Below, in pieces: positions 38,743 to 47,591 of a stretch of 64,000 nt of DNA. The notes below the pieces were generated by a model that had not been told where the DNA came from, did not search any database, and saw only the letters and a list, made by a program, of their open reading frames with translations. A program made the translations under genes and the position numbers. Numbering within the stretch: the stretch's first letter is position 1; each line of letters opens with the position of its first letter. Source of the DNA: Williamsia serinedens. GTDB taxonomy: Bacteria; Actinomycetota; Actinomycetes; Mycobacteriales; Mycobacteriaceae. The DNA lies in contig NZ_JAMTCG010000011.1 in NCBI RefSeq assembly GCF_024171725.1, positions 1 to 64,000 on the forward strand, read 5' to 3'.

Positions 38743-39413
38743 CACGCCGCTCCGCTGTCGGGTTCGCGGGGTGCGAACAGGCTGGTGAGCTTCACTTCTC
38801 GCCACTGCCGGTAGCCGGGTGCGCGGCACATGGCGACGGCGGGGTTCATGTCGGTGACCTCGACCTCGACGGCGACCCGGTGGCGGGCGGCGGTCGCCGC
38901 GAGAGCGGTGGTGTCGACGTCGGGGTGGCTGATGAACAGGTGCAGCTTGACCGCGTCGAGGCCCTGGGCGTCGCGGGCGCGGCCGGCGAGGTAGACGGCC
39001 TTGTCGGCTGCGGACAATTCGGCGGTGAGGTCGTCGCCGCGGTAGATGGTGTCCTTGGGATGGAAGTCGCCGTACCAGGATTCGCGTTCGTCGCCGACGG
39101 CGACGACGGCGAAGCTGTCGCACTCGGCGTCGCCGGCGGCGTACAGCTCGATCGTGGGGACGTCGAGCAGCGCCGCGGCCGCGGACACCTCGGCGGCCTC
39201 ACGGTCGGTGGTGGCGGTGCGCAGCGCGTCGTAGTCGATGTCGAGTTGCTTGCGTAGTTCGGTTTTCACCTTCGGCCACATCCGCTTACCGGTCACCTTG
39301 GCCTCGTCGGCCCACGTGCGAATCTCGCGATGGGTCTTCGCGGCGCGCAGCCGGTCGGCATGCTCGGCCACCGCGGCGGCCGCGGTGTCCCATTCGGTGC
39401 TGCTGTCGCTCAT
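38742..39413 (-). CDS. Hypothetical cytoplasmic protein of the T4SS operon
   Basis: 223 residues from ATG 39413. A helical N-terminal third (TAAAAVAEHADRLRAAKTHR) is followed by an alpha/beta part (PTIELYAAGDAECDSFAVVA, KLHLFISHPDVDTTALAATA, HRVAVEVEVTDMNPAVAM), ending EVKLTSLFAPREP. No nucleotide-binding or metal motif. Unknown family; its place between the coupling ATPase group and the VirB4-type ATPase suggests an adaptor. Confidence 0.65.
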   Translation of the reverse strand: MSDSSTEWDTAAAAVAEHADRLRAAKTHREIRTWADEAKVTGKRMWPKVKTELRKQLDIDYDALRTATTDREAAEVSAAAALLDVPTIELYAAGDAECDSFAVVAVGDERESWYGDFHPKDTIYRGDDLTAELSAADKAVYLAGRARDAQGLDAVKLHLFISHPDVDTTALAATAARHRVAVEVEVTDMNPAVAMCRAPGYRQWREVKLTSLFAPREPDSGAA

Positions 39414-39451
39414 CTGGGGTGCCTTTCAATCAGTCGAGGACGGGTGGGAGG

Positions 39452-41098
39452 TCAGGAGTCGGCGCCGACGACGGCGGCGTCGGTGTCGGTGAGGACGATT
39501 TCGCGGGGTGAGCGAATGTGTTCCATCAAGATCGGTTCGGCGGAACCGATTTTCACCAGGCAGCGGCCCTGCGGCAGGGACATGATGATGTCCTTGGTGC
39601 CCGGCGGCAGGTGGTACATGTCGCACACTTCTTGGGCGTCCTCGTCGATGTCCTGGCCGTAGAGCAGCACGATCCCGGCCTCTTTCATCAGCGCTCGGGC
39701 GGGGGAATCGGTGGGCAGGTCGGAAATGTGGTGGAACGCTGACACCGTCGACAGGCCGAGGCCGCGGGAGAGCTTCATGTTGCGCTGGAACACCGCGCCG
39801 GTGGAGCCGGTCGCGACGTGCCAGCCTTCCTCGACGATGAGGATGGTCTGTTTGCGTTCGGCGGCGCGGGCGGCGAGCCGGTTGGCCAGCCATGTGTTGA
39901 TGACGGTCATGACCACGCGCAGTGCGGGCCCGGATTCGGGGAGCTTGCACACGTCGAAGTGGACGAACGGGTGGTCCAGGGCGTCGATGACTTCTGGTGA
40001 GGTGGCGCCGTCGACGAGACCCCGCAGGTCACCGTCGACCAGCCGCAGGATGGCCAGGCCGGGCTCGAGGCCCCATTCCAGGGCGCGGGCGGCCCAGCGG
40101 GGACCGAAGTAGCCGCGGTCGCCCATGTTGAGCACCCGCTCGTTGTGGGTGTCGCGCAGGTCGCGGTAGTACTGCTCGGGGATCGGCTCACCGGCCCGGA
40201 CGGCGGCGGCGATCTTCTCGGCCTCGGCGCCGTCGGGGGTGAGGAGTTCCTGGGCGACCTCGATGAGGATGGGGTCCCGCTTTTCGGCGGCGGCGCGGGC
40301 GTTGACGTTCTTCAACGCCACCCGCACCGCGGCCTTCTCGGTCTCGTCCATCGGGCGGTCCATCGTGTCGGCGAGCACGGCGAGCAGCAGTTGTTCTTGG
40401 CCGGCGGGGACGACGTCGACGCTGGCGCCGGCGTGGTGGCCGTCGGTGGAGATCGCCGGGTCGAGCAGGTTCAGCCGCATCCCGCCGCCGCCGGTCTGAA
40501 ACACCAGCGACGTCACCCCGAGGGTGTCGGCGATCGGTGAGTACTCGCCGCGGTTGGCCTGCAACTTCTTGTCGATGACGACAACCTGGCGGCCGCGGAT
40601 GAGTTGGCGGTAGCAGTACGAGCACTTGATGCCCGAGGACTTGCCGCGGCCGATGTCGCCGATGGCGGCGACGTTGATGTTCGACAGGGACACCCGCCGG
40701 TCGGCGTAGAGCTCGAACGGGTCGGCCGACACCATCGACTGGCCCATGAGGTTGCGCCCGGACAGCAGCCCGCGAAACCGCCCGGAGCGGCGTGCGGTGG
40801 CCAGGTTCAGCGCCTCGGCTTGGCGGGTGGTCGACCACGCCCCTTCGGGGCGCGGCTCGTACCAGCCCCACTTGTCGAGGATGCGGTTGCGTTTGAGCAG
40901 CGGCCGGCGGGGCATCGCCCCGGGCGGCTGGTCGTCGGGGTGGGTGGGACGGCGGTGGCGGGCCTCGACGGCGACGCTGGGGTCGGCGGCGACCGGGGTG
41001 TCGCGGCGGCGCCACAGCCCGCGGCGGCGCCGGGTGGCGCGGGCGCGGTGTTCCTGGGTGGGACCGGCAAGGTCGATCAGGTTGTTGTTCAGGCTCAT
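39452..41098 (-). CDS. VirB4-type T4SS ATPase (motor half)
   Basis: 548 residues from ATG 41098. Walker A AAIGDIGRGKSSGIK (GDIGRGKSS 147-155), an arginine-rich N-terminus, and Walker B TILIVEEGWHVATG (419-430), then the VirB4-like FHHISDLP and IVLLYGQD blocks. It powers assembly of the mating channel and substrate transfer. It lacks the usual VirB4 N-terminal platform; the adjacent SCO6880 gene seems to supply that, so VirB4 is split in two here. 11 bases after the SCO6880 stop. Confidence 0.85.
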   Translation of the reverse strand: MSLNNNLIDLAGPTQEHRARATRRRRGLWRRRDTPVAADPSVAVEARHRRPTHPDDQPPGAMPRRPLLKRNRILDKWGWYEPRPEGAWSTTRQAEALNLATARRSGRFRGLLSGRNLMGQSMVSADPFELYADRRVSLSNINVAAIGDIGRGKSSGIKCSYCYRQLIRGRQVVVIDKKLQANRGEYSPIADTLGVTSLVFQTGGGGMRLNLLDPAISTDGHHAGASVDVVPAGQEQLLLAVLADTMDRPMDETEKAAVRVALKNVNARAAAEKRDPILIEVAQELLTPDGAEAEKIAAAVRAGEPIPEQYYRDLRDTHNERVLNMGDRGYFGPRWAARALEWGLEPGLAILRLVDGDLRGLVDGATSPEVIDALDHPFVHFDVCKLPESGPALRVVMTVINTWLANRLAARAAERKQTILIVEEGWHVATGSTGAVFQRNMKLSRGLGLSTVSAFHHISDLPTDSPARALMKEAGIVLLYGQDIDEDAQEVCDMYHLPPGTKDIIMSLPQGRCLVKIGSAEPILMEHIRSPREIVLTDTDAAVVGADS

Positions 41099-41109
41099 CG
41101 GCGGTGTCC

Positions 41110-42729
41110 TCAGACCTTCTTGCTGTGGCGGGTGATGGCCAGACCCCGACCGAGCGGCAGGGTCCAGAAGATCGCGATGTCGTGCAGGTCGTCCTTCCAC
41201 CGCAGGTCCTTGATCGGGGTGGACTCCGCGGCTTCGGACACGCGGTTGCAGGCCCGCTCGAGGTCGTCGAGGTCGCGGCCGGTGACCGCGACGGTCATGC
41301 CCCAGATGACGCCGTGATGCCCGGAACCGGGCATCAGGTCCGCACGCCGGCGTCCCGACGCCCCCGCTTTGACCTCGCTCATACCGTCGGTGACCATGCC
41401 TTTTTCTGCTTCACGCATCTGGGTGGCGATGTCCTCGGTGACGTGCCGCTTGGCCGCCGTGCGGGCGTGGACGTCGCGGACGAGGTCGATGCGCACGGTG
41501 ATGGTGCGGATGGTGGGGCTGGGTAGCAGACCGTCGGCCGGGTCGCCCGGGTCGGGGGCGACACCGGTGAGCAGGTTGCGCAGCCAGTGGGGGCCCAGCG
41601 GAACCGGTTCGATGTGGCCGGGCGGGACGGTGGCCACCCGGTGGTGCCACTGCTCGCCGCGGCGGTCGGGGTCGGTGGAGGCGCGCACGGTCACCGACTC
41701 ATGTCCACCGAACAGGGTGGGGATGCAGGTCTCCCAGCGGGCGCCGAGGTGGCGTTCGATCTGGTGGGAGGGGTTGAGCATGGCGCGGATGACCGCGCAC
41801 GCGCGTTGCTCTCCGAGGACCTCGACGTCGCCCATGCCGGCCATCGCGAGGAGCTGCTGGGCGCGTTCGGTGTCGTCGCGGATGACTTGGGCGACACCGC
41901 CCTCGATCGTCGCCTCTTTCTGTCGCGCGATGCGTGCGGCCTCTTTCATCATCGGACCCGACTGCGGGAAGCAGAGGACGAAGAAGCAGTGGTGATCCTC
42001 CGACAGCGGCCGCATGGTGTCGATGAGGTCGCCGTAGGAGGCGATCGGGTCGGCGAGCTGCTCACCGAGCTCGGGGCCGAGGTGGGCGAGTTCCTCGCGG
42101 ATCCAGTTCACGTGCGGGTTCAGATCTTTGGGCACCGAGCGATGCACGATCTGCACGGTGCGGATGAACGACGACCGCCGTGCGAGCGCGGCGAGCATGG
42201 AGGAGAACTGCTCGGAGGTGCGGCCCCACGCGCCGTCGCCGCGCAGGCCCTCGGCGAGCCCTTGCACGGCCAGCACGACCGAGAAGTAGGTAGGTTCACC
42301 GGGGTTCTGGTGGTGCAGGATGAACAGGTCATCCAGGCCGGTGCCGTCGAGGTCGAGCTTGCTCACCCTTCCCAGCTGCACCGGGGAGTCCCAGCCGGGG
42401 TCAACCTCGGGGTTGCCCCAGTCGGGATCGCTGCTGTTGATGAACACGTGTTCGCCGCGGCGGCGCCGGCGGGAGCCGCGTAGGCGGTGCACCCAGCCTC
42501 CGGCGATCGACTGCTCGCCGTTGAACTCGACGGTGACACCGATGACCGTGATGGCCAGGGCGATCACCAGGCCGAGGGTGACCAGGCTCGCGCCGAAGGT
42601 GACGATGACGAAGACCGCGAACAGCAGCGCCGCGGCCCAGGCCGCGAACACCGCTTCGTGCAGGCCCGCGGCCGACCGGCGGGCGACCTCGCCACCGAGG
42701 ATGGACGTGCGGATTTCTGTGTCGCTCAT
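41110..42729 (-). CDS. SCO6880-family protein (VirB3 + VirB4-N-like)
   Basis: 539 residues from ATG 42729. Two membrane helices near 26-68 (AWAAALLFAVFVIVTFGASL, LGLVIALAITVIGVTV) form a VirB3/PrgI-like head. A long soluble region like the N-terminal domain of VirB4 follows (FSVVLAVQGLAEGLRGDGAW, FIRTVQIVHRSVPKDLNPHV, HHCFFVLCFP). No Walker motifs. In actinobacterial mating systems this family couples the membrane complex to the ATPase encoded next to it. Confidence 0.85.
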   Translation of the reverse strand: MSDTEIRTSILGGEVARRSAAGLHEAVFAAWAAALLFAVFVIVTFGASLVTLGLVIALAITVIGVTVEFNGEQSIAGGWVHRLRGSRRRRRGEHVFINSSDPDWGNPEVDPGWDSPVQLGRVSKLDLDGTGLDDLFILHHQNPGEPTYFSVVLAVQGLAEGLRGDGAWGRTSEQFSSMLAALARRSSFIRTVQIVHRSVPKDLNPHVNWIREELAHLGPELGEQLADPIASYGDLIDTMRPLSEDHHCFFVLCFPQSGPMMKEAARIARQKEATIEGGVAQVIRDDTERAQQLLAMAGMGDVEVLGEQRACAVIRAMLNPSHQIERHLGARWETCIPTLFGGHESVTVRASTDPDRRGEQWHHRVATVPPGHIEPVPLGPHWLRNLLTGVAPDPGDPADGLLPSPTIRTITVRIDLVRDVHARTAAKRHVTEDIATQMREAEKGMVTDGMSEVKAGASGRRRADLMPGSGHHGVIWGMTVAVTGRDLDDLERACNRVSEAAESTPIKDLRWKDDLHDIAIFWTLPLGRGLAITRHSKKV

Positions 42730-42745
42730 CGTGTCTCCTGGTGGG

Positions 42746-45001
42746 TCACTGGTCGGTGGTGGGTGCGGAGTCCGCGGCGGTGCCGTGGATGCGGTTCATG
42801 GCCGAGATCGCCGCAGCCCGCGACCCGCCTTGGGCGGCCGAGCCGAGCAGCGCCGCGGTCGTGACCAGCCCGCCGGTCGCGAGGCCGCCGGCGGCGCCGA
42901 GCGCGGCCTTGCCGCCGGCACCGGTCATCGCCTTGCCGCCCGCTCCGGCCGCGGCCGATCCGCCGTGGTGTCCCCCACCGCCGCCGTGGCCGCCACCGCT
43001 GGGGGAGATCGGTGACGACGCCGCCGACGGGGCGTGCCCACCGGACCCGGTGTTGCCGGAGTGCGACGACGCCCCGGGCGAGCTGGCGGCCGCGGAGTTG
43101 GTCGCCGCACCGGACCCGACCGAGCGGTGCGGGCCGCGGGCGGCGGACAGGCCCGCTCCCATCCCGGCGCCGGCGATCGCACCGGACCCGGCACCGGAGT
43201 CGCCCATGCGGTCGGCGTCCTCAGCCGACGGCAGGATCGGCGCCCACTTGAGCAGCGAGAACGGGGCGAGGCCGAGGACGAAGAACGCCAGCCCCATCAA
43301 CGCGAGCTGTCCGAGTGATTTCAGGTCTCCGTCGCCGGTCATCGACGACTTCGCTGCGGAGTTGATGACGTCCTCGATGACCCCGATGCACAGGAACAGC
43401 AGCGGTGTCGACAGCATCAGGGAGAGGAACATCAGCGCCGGCCGCAGCGCCTTGGCCCGCCACTTCGGGTGAATCCACATGCCCCAGCAGATCGCCGAGA
43501 TGATCCCGGCCAGTGGAAGCCCGATCTGGTGCATGAGCAGACCGATGTAGAGCGCGAACGCACCGAGACCCAGGAGCAGGAACCCGATGATCCCGGCGAT
43601 GGTGCCGCCGACGAGGGTGTCCTTGGTCAGCCCACCCAGCGTCGCGGAGACGTTGTTGACCGTCTCGTCGGTTTTGGAGCCGATGGCTTGGGCGAAGAAC
43701 TCGGTCAGGCCATGGGTGAGTGGTTGCAGCACCGCGATCACCGCCGGGGCGAACATCATCGCCAGCAGTCCCGCGGGCAGGTAGCCGAATGCGACACCGA
43801 CGAGCTCGCTGGTCCCGCCGTGGCGGCCGCGGGGCCGGGCCGCCCGCGCAGCCAGGGTGATGAACATGATGGACATCACCGCCACACCGAGGCCGGCGGC
43901 GATCGCGTACTGCGAGAGGAACCAGTCGGTCCCGACGTTGAATTCACCGACCGACACCAGCCCCCGCAACACCGCCTGGGTGGTGGAGACCGCCCATTCC
44001 TTGATGTCGTTGGCCCAGTCGTCGATCACGTTGCCGGGGTCCTTGACGAACGCGACGACCTTCTTGGAGAACTGGTAGACCGCGGTGAACGCATCCGCGA
44101 GCGCTTTGGCCTCGCGGTACTCGGGGGTGGAGCGGATCGCGTCATCGACGCGGTCACCGAAGCTGGTGTTGCGGTCGATCCAGTCCTTCGTCCCGGCGAA
44201 CATGCGGCCGATCCCGAGGTTCCAGTCGCGGCAGCGGGCGAGGTCGTCGCCGCGGTCGGCCTTGTCGCAGTTGACGAACATCGCGTGCGCGCAGTACGCC
44301 CACCCGCCGCGCTTGGTGTCCATCCCGCACGGGTCGGTGACCGAGGCGTCCGGGGCGCCGGCGGCGATCATCGCCTGGCGGGAGGCGTCGTCGGGGGTGC
44401 CGACCCAGTTCATCCCCCAGGTCGTCGACGCTTTCGACGTCCACCGGGCCAGGTCGTCGGCGCACGTCGGGGCCGGCGGGTAGAACTCGGCGTTGTCATT
44501 GGGGAACGTCTTGCCGTACACGTCGTCGCTGGCCGGGGTCGCGCCGTCGGTGATCGCCTTGGCGATCTGATCCTTACCGGCAACGGTTTTGGGCTGGCCG
44601 TCGACGATGAGGTTCACCGGTGGGTTGTCGACGAATCCTCTGGCCACGGACTGCTGCGTCTGGGTGTAGCCGATGAGCAGGGCGGCTTTGCCGTCGGCGT
44701 CTAGAGCCCAGTACCGCAGCCGGTTCTCGACGGGGAACATCTTCGACAGGTACATCCCGAAGTCGCCGCCCCGGTTGGCGCACGCCCCCGAGAACCACGG
44801 CCCGCGTTTGAATTCCGGCGTCCCGCCGATGAACTGCTTGAGGTCATCGGGGAACCCCTTGGGCAGACTGCCCGCGGTGGTCGAGGTCTGGCCGGGCTGC
44901 GCGGCGGAGTCGGGTGCGGCCGCGGCGGTGCCGCCGCCGAGCGCCAGTGCCGCGCAGGCGGCGAGGAGGACGGCGAGCAGCCGAACGGTGGTGGTGCGCA
45001 T
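42746..45001 (-). CDS. VirB6/TrbL-like polytopic channel protein
   Basis: 751 residues from ATG 45001 (AAGGGACAT upstream). Signal peptide 1-29 (TTTVRLLAVLLAACAALALG), a cysteine-containing exported region of about 330 residues, then five to six membrane helices between about 360 and 620 (AAGLGVAVMSIMFITLAARA, GFLLLGLGAFALYIGLLM, LMLSTPLLFLCIGVIEDVI), and a Gly/Ser/Ala-rich tail of about 130. VirB6-type proteins form the inner-membrane part of the mating channel. The large exported N-terminal domain may reach into the thick actinobacterial wall. Confidence 0.8.
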   Translation of the reverse strand: MRTTTVRLLAVLLAACAALALGGGTAAAAPDSAAQPGQTSTTAGSLPKGFPDDLKQFIGGTPEFKRGPWFSGACANRGGDFGMYLSKMFPVENRLRYWALDADGKAALLIGYTQTQQSVARGFVDNPPVNLIVDGQPKTVAGKDQIAKAITDGATPASDDVYGKTFPNDNAEFYPPAPTCADDLARWTSKASTTWGMNWVGTPDDASRQAMIAAGAPDASVTDPCGMDTKRGGWAYCAHAMFVNCDKADRGDDLARCRDWNLGIGRMFAGTKDWIDRNTSFGDRVDDAIRSTPEYREAKALADAFTAVYQFSKKVVAFVKDPGNVIDDWANDIKEWAVSTTQAVLRGLVSVGEFNVGTDWFLSQYAIAAGLGVAVMSIMFITLAARAARPRGRHGGTSELVGVAFGYLPAGLLAMMFAPAVIAVLQPLTHGLTEFFAQAIGSKTDETVNNVSATLGGLTKDTLVGGTIAGIIGFLLLGLGAFALYIGLLMHQIGLPLAGIISAICWGMWIHPKWRAKALRPALMFLSLMLSTPLLFLCIGVIEDVINSAAKSSMTGDGDLKSLGQLALMGLAFFVLGLAPFSLLKWAPILPSAEDADRMGDSGAGSGAIAGAGMGAGLSAARGPHRSVGSGAATNSAAASSPGASSHSGNTGSGGHAPSAASSPISPSGGGHGGGGGHHGGSAAAGAGGKAMTGAGGKAALGAAGGLATGGLVTTAALLGSAAQGGSRAAAISAMNRIHGTAADSAPTTDQ

Positions 45002-45079
45002 CGGGATGTCCCTTGATCGAGAGGGGTCGGGGGTCGCGGGGTGGGCGCTCACAGGTGCGCCCACCCCGGCCGTGCCGGG

Positions 45080-45820
45080 TCAGTCGACGTAGACGGTGTA
45101 GAAGCCGCCGAGCCCGCGCTGGGCCAGCGGGGAGTTGTCGGCGGGGAACGTCGTCGACGACGGCTCGGGGCCGGCCGCGAACTGCCAGTCGGCGGCCTGC
45201 CAGTCCTGGCCGTTCCAGGCGACGGTGACCGTGGTCGTCGACCACAGGGTTTGCAGCGACACCTTGCCCGCGGCGTTCACCTTGGACTGCGACGCTCCCA
45301 GCGCCCACACACTGATCACGGCCTTGGCCGGGTCGTAGGAGCGCACCGTGGTCACCACCGGCATCGTGTTGAACACCCCGTCGGAGGTGTCCCGGTCGGC
45401 GGAGTCACCCACCACGGCGAGCAGCGCCGGGGTCGCCGACGGGGCGACGGCCTGCTTGCGCAGGATGTCGCCGGTGATGCGGCCCTGATCGGACTGCGAC
45501 ACCGCCTGGATGAAGTTGACCGCCGCTGTCGCGGCACCGGTCTTGTCGTGGGTGTAGCCCCGCGGGACACCGTTGACGAGCTCGGTGGGTCCATGCGCCC
45601 CGCGCAGCACCGGTGCCGAGCCCGACGCGCTGTTCGAGGTGCTGGTGGAGTCGCTGCCGCCGCATGAGGCGGCGATCGCCACGATCACCACGACGATCAC
45701 CACGAACGCCGCAGCGGCGATCAGCAAACGCTTGCGGCGCGACGACCCGCCGGTGGGTTCGCCGGTACCGGTTGCGGTTGCGCCGGTGTCGGTGCCCAGC
45801 GCGGAGTAGTTGCGTGCCAT
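45080..45820 (-). CDS. VirB8/TcpC-like bitopic assembly protein
   Basis: 246 residues from ATG 45820. A 30-residue cytoplasmic head, one membrane helix (31-51, RLLIAAAAFVVIVVVIVAIA), a Ser/Thr linker and an exported domain of about 170 residues that starts RGYTHDKTGAATAAVNFIQA and is alpha+beta like the NTF2-fold VirB8 domain. VirB8 proteins nucleate the channel. A single cysteine just after the helix could alternatively suggest lipidation, but it is not preceded by a lipobox. Confidence 0.7.
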   Translation of the reverse strand: MARNYSALGTDTGATATGTGEPTGGSSRRKRLLIAAAAFVVIVVVIVAIAASCGGSDSTSTSNSASGSAPVLRGAHGPTELVNGVPRGYTHDKTGAATAAVNFIQAVSQSDQGRITGDILRKQAVAPSATPALLAVVGDSADRDTSDGVFNTMPVVTTVRSYDPAKAVISVWALGASQSKVNAAGKVSLQTLWSTTTVTVAWNGQDWQAADWQFAAGPEPSSTTFPADNSPLAQRGLGGFYTVYVD

Positions 45821-45851
45821 CAGAAGTGTCTCCTTGGTGTGCGGGAACGGC

Positions 45852-46259
45852 TTAGGTGCCGACGACGAAGAGGACGGCGCCGATGAGGACCCCAGCCCCG
45901 ACGCAGAACCCGAGGGCGATGAAGGCGTCGATCATTCCTTGGCGGCCTTCGTTCATCTGGCCGGAGAAGCCGCGGCTCTTGGCCTGTCGGTACTGAACGG
46001 AGGCGAGGATGACCCACACCGCGCACGCCGCCATGGCGACGCCCCAGATGCCGGCCAGGACCCGCTTCCACGTCGAGTTGAGTGCGGGCCCGAACACCCC
46101 GAGGTCGGGGCTGACCCCGTCGAGGGGATTGCCGGCGGCGAGCACGATGTGGTGCGCGGTGTCGGCCGCGGCCGACCCCACACCGAGAGCGGCGGTGGCG
46201 GTCACCGCCACGATCGCGGTCGCGGTGAGGGTCAGGGTGCGGCGGATCGTCGGGGTCAT
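45852..46259 (-). CDS. VirB2-like small pilin or channel protein
   Basis: 135 residues from ATG 46259. N-terminal signal peptide (about 1-33, ending GVGSAAADT), then two membrane helices, about 68-90 (VLAGIWGVAMAACAVWVILA) and 111-134 (AFIALGFCVGAGVLIGAVLF), separated by a short basic/polar loop. This signal-plus-two-helix layout is that of VirB2-type subunits. It overlaps the glycine-zipper gene stop by 4 bases. Confidence 0.7.
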   Translation of the reverse strand: MTPTIRRTLTLTATAIVAVTATAALGVGSAAADTAHHIVLAAGNPLDGVSPDLGVFGPALNSTWKRVLAGIWGVAMAACAVWVILASVQYRQAKSRGFSGQMNEGRQGMIDAFIALGFCVGAGVLIGAVLFVVGT

Positions 46260-47551
46260 CGCTTACCTCCATTGGTCGGAATGAGCTGCGGGAACGTGAC
46301 TTTGAGGCCGGGGATGGCCTTCTCGGCCTGGGCCGACAGATCGGCGGCGCCGCGGGCGACGGTGTCGCGGGCGGTCTGGGCGAGCAGCCCGGCGGCCTTG
46401 AAGGGGGCGTCGGCCTGGGCGTGGGAGATGGCGATGGGCGCGTTGATCGGCCCCAGCTGCACCGAGCCGCTGACGTCGCCGGCCTTGTTGACGACGTAGT
46501 CGACCTTCCCGCCACCGGGCAGGCCGGTGCGGTCCAGGTGCGCCTCGTACTGGTTGCCCTGCGGGTTGGGCGGGTCGGCCCGGTAGGGCCGCTCGTCCTG
46601 GGTGCCGGGGGTGATGGTCTTGCCGTTGGGGTCCGCGCCGGGGTCGCCGGCACCGACCTGGTCCCCGACGACGGCGCCGATGATGCCGCCGCCGACCGCG
46701 CCGAGCACACCCACGCCCAGGCCGAGACCGACGCCGATCGCAGCGCCGCTGCCCGCACCGATGAGAGCGCCGGTGCCGACGTTGAACGGCTGCGGCGGGA
46801 CGAACGCGCCGATCGCCGCGCCGACACCGGCGCCGATCAAACCGCCCCCGACACCGCCGACGACGGCGGCCGGGGCCCCGAGAGCGACGAACCCGATCGC
46901 GGCGCCGGCGGCACCGCCGGTGACCGCGGCCGCACCACGGCGAGCGGCCTGGTCCTTGGGCAGGCCGACCGACTCCCAGAACTGGGCGATCTTGCCCTCG
47001 GCGACACCGGCGTTCTGGTTGATCGCCGCGGCGTCAGCGTTCGACAGCTGTGCGGGCTTCTTGGTGATGTAGTTGCCGATCCGGATGTAGCCGACCGGGG
47101 GAAGGATCGTGCGCGGCGGCGGGGTCGGGCGCGGAGCGTGCAACACCACCGCGGGCTCGGCGTTGTAGCTCTGCGAGTAGGTCTGCGGCGGGCTGTAGTA
47201 CACCGGGCCGGTCGGCCCGTAGAACGCCGGCGCCTGGCTGGCGTCGGGCGCGGCCTGCACGATCGGCGTCGTCTCCTCGGGCAGGGTCGGGATCGCCGAC
47301 CCGCGGGTTGAGGGAGCCGGTGCGGGTGCGGGGGTGACGCCGCCCTGGCCGCCACCGGTGCCGGGGGTGATGCCGCCCTGTCCGCCGCCGTCGGGGCTCT
47401 GGGTGATGCCGCCCTGGCCGCCGGGGTCGGCGAGCGCGGGTGCGGCGGTGGCCGCGAATCCGGCGATGGTCGCCGCGATCACCGATGCCGCGACAGCGGC
47501 GTGGTGGGCGCGGTGTGCGCCGGGGCGCCGGTGGGTGGGGGTGGTGCTCAT
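46256..47551 (-). CDS. Exported glycine-zipper protein of the T4SS operon
   Basis: 431 residues from ATG 47551 (AAAGGACA upstream). Signal peptide about 1-42 (AASVIAATIAGFAATAAPAL|AD), three imperfect GGQGGIT/V repeats, a Pro-rich linker, then a long run of glycine-zipper helices (about 210-310: GGAAGAAIGFVALGAPAAVV, GVGGGLIGAGVGAAIG) able to pack into membrane or wall oligomers. The C-terminal domain has mixed strands (KVDYVVNKAGDVSGSVQLGP). Possibly the outer pore or wall-spanning element of the channel. Family unknown to me. Confidence 0.7.
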   Translation of the reverse strand: MSTTPTHRRPGAHRAHHAAVAASVIAATIAGFAATAAPALADPGGQGGITQSPDGGGQGGITPGTGGGQGGVTPAPAPAPSTRGSAIPTLPEETTPIVQAAPDASQAPAFYGPTGPVYYSPPQTYSQSYNAEPAVVLHAPRPTPPPRTILPPVGYIRIGNYITKKPAQLSNADAAAINQNAGVAEGKIAQFWESVGLPKDQAARRGAAAVTGGAAGAAIGFVALGAPAAVVGGVGGGLIGAGVGAAIGAFVPPQPFNVGTGALIGAGSGAAIGVGLGLGVGVLGAVGGGIIGAVVGDQVGAGDPGADPNGKTITPGTQDERPYRADPPNPQGNQYEAHLDRTGLPGGGKVDYVVNKAGDVSGSVQLGPINAPIAISHAQADAPFKAAGLLAQTARDTVARGAADLSAQAEKAIPGLKVTFPQLIPTNGGKR

Positions 47552-47591
47552 TGCGAGGTGTCCTTTCACAGGGGGTGGTGGCCGCGGTGTG

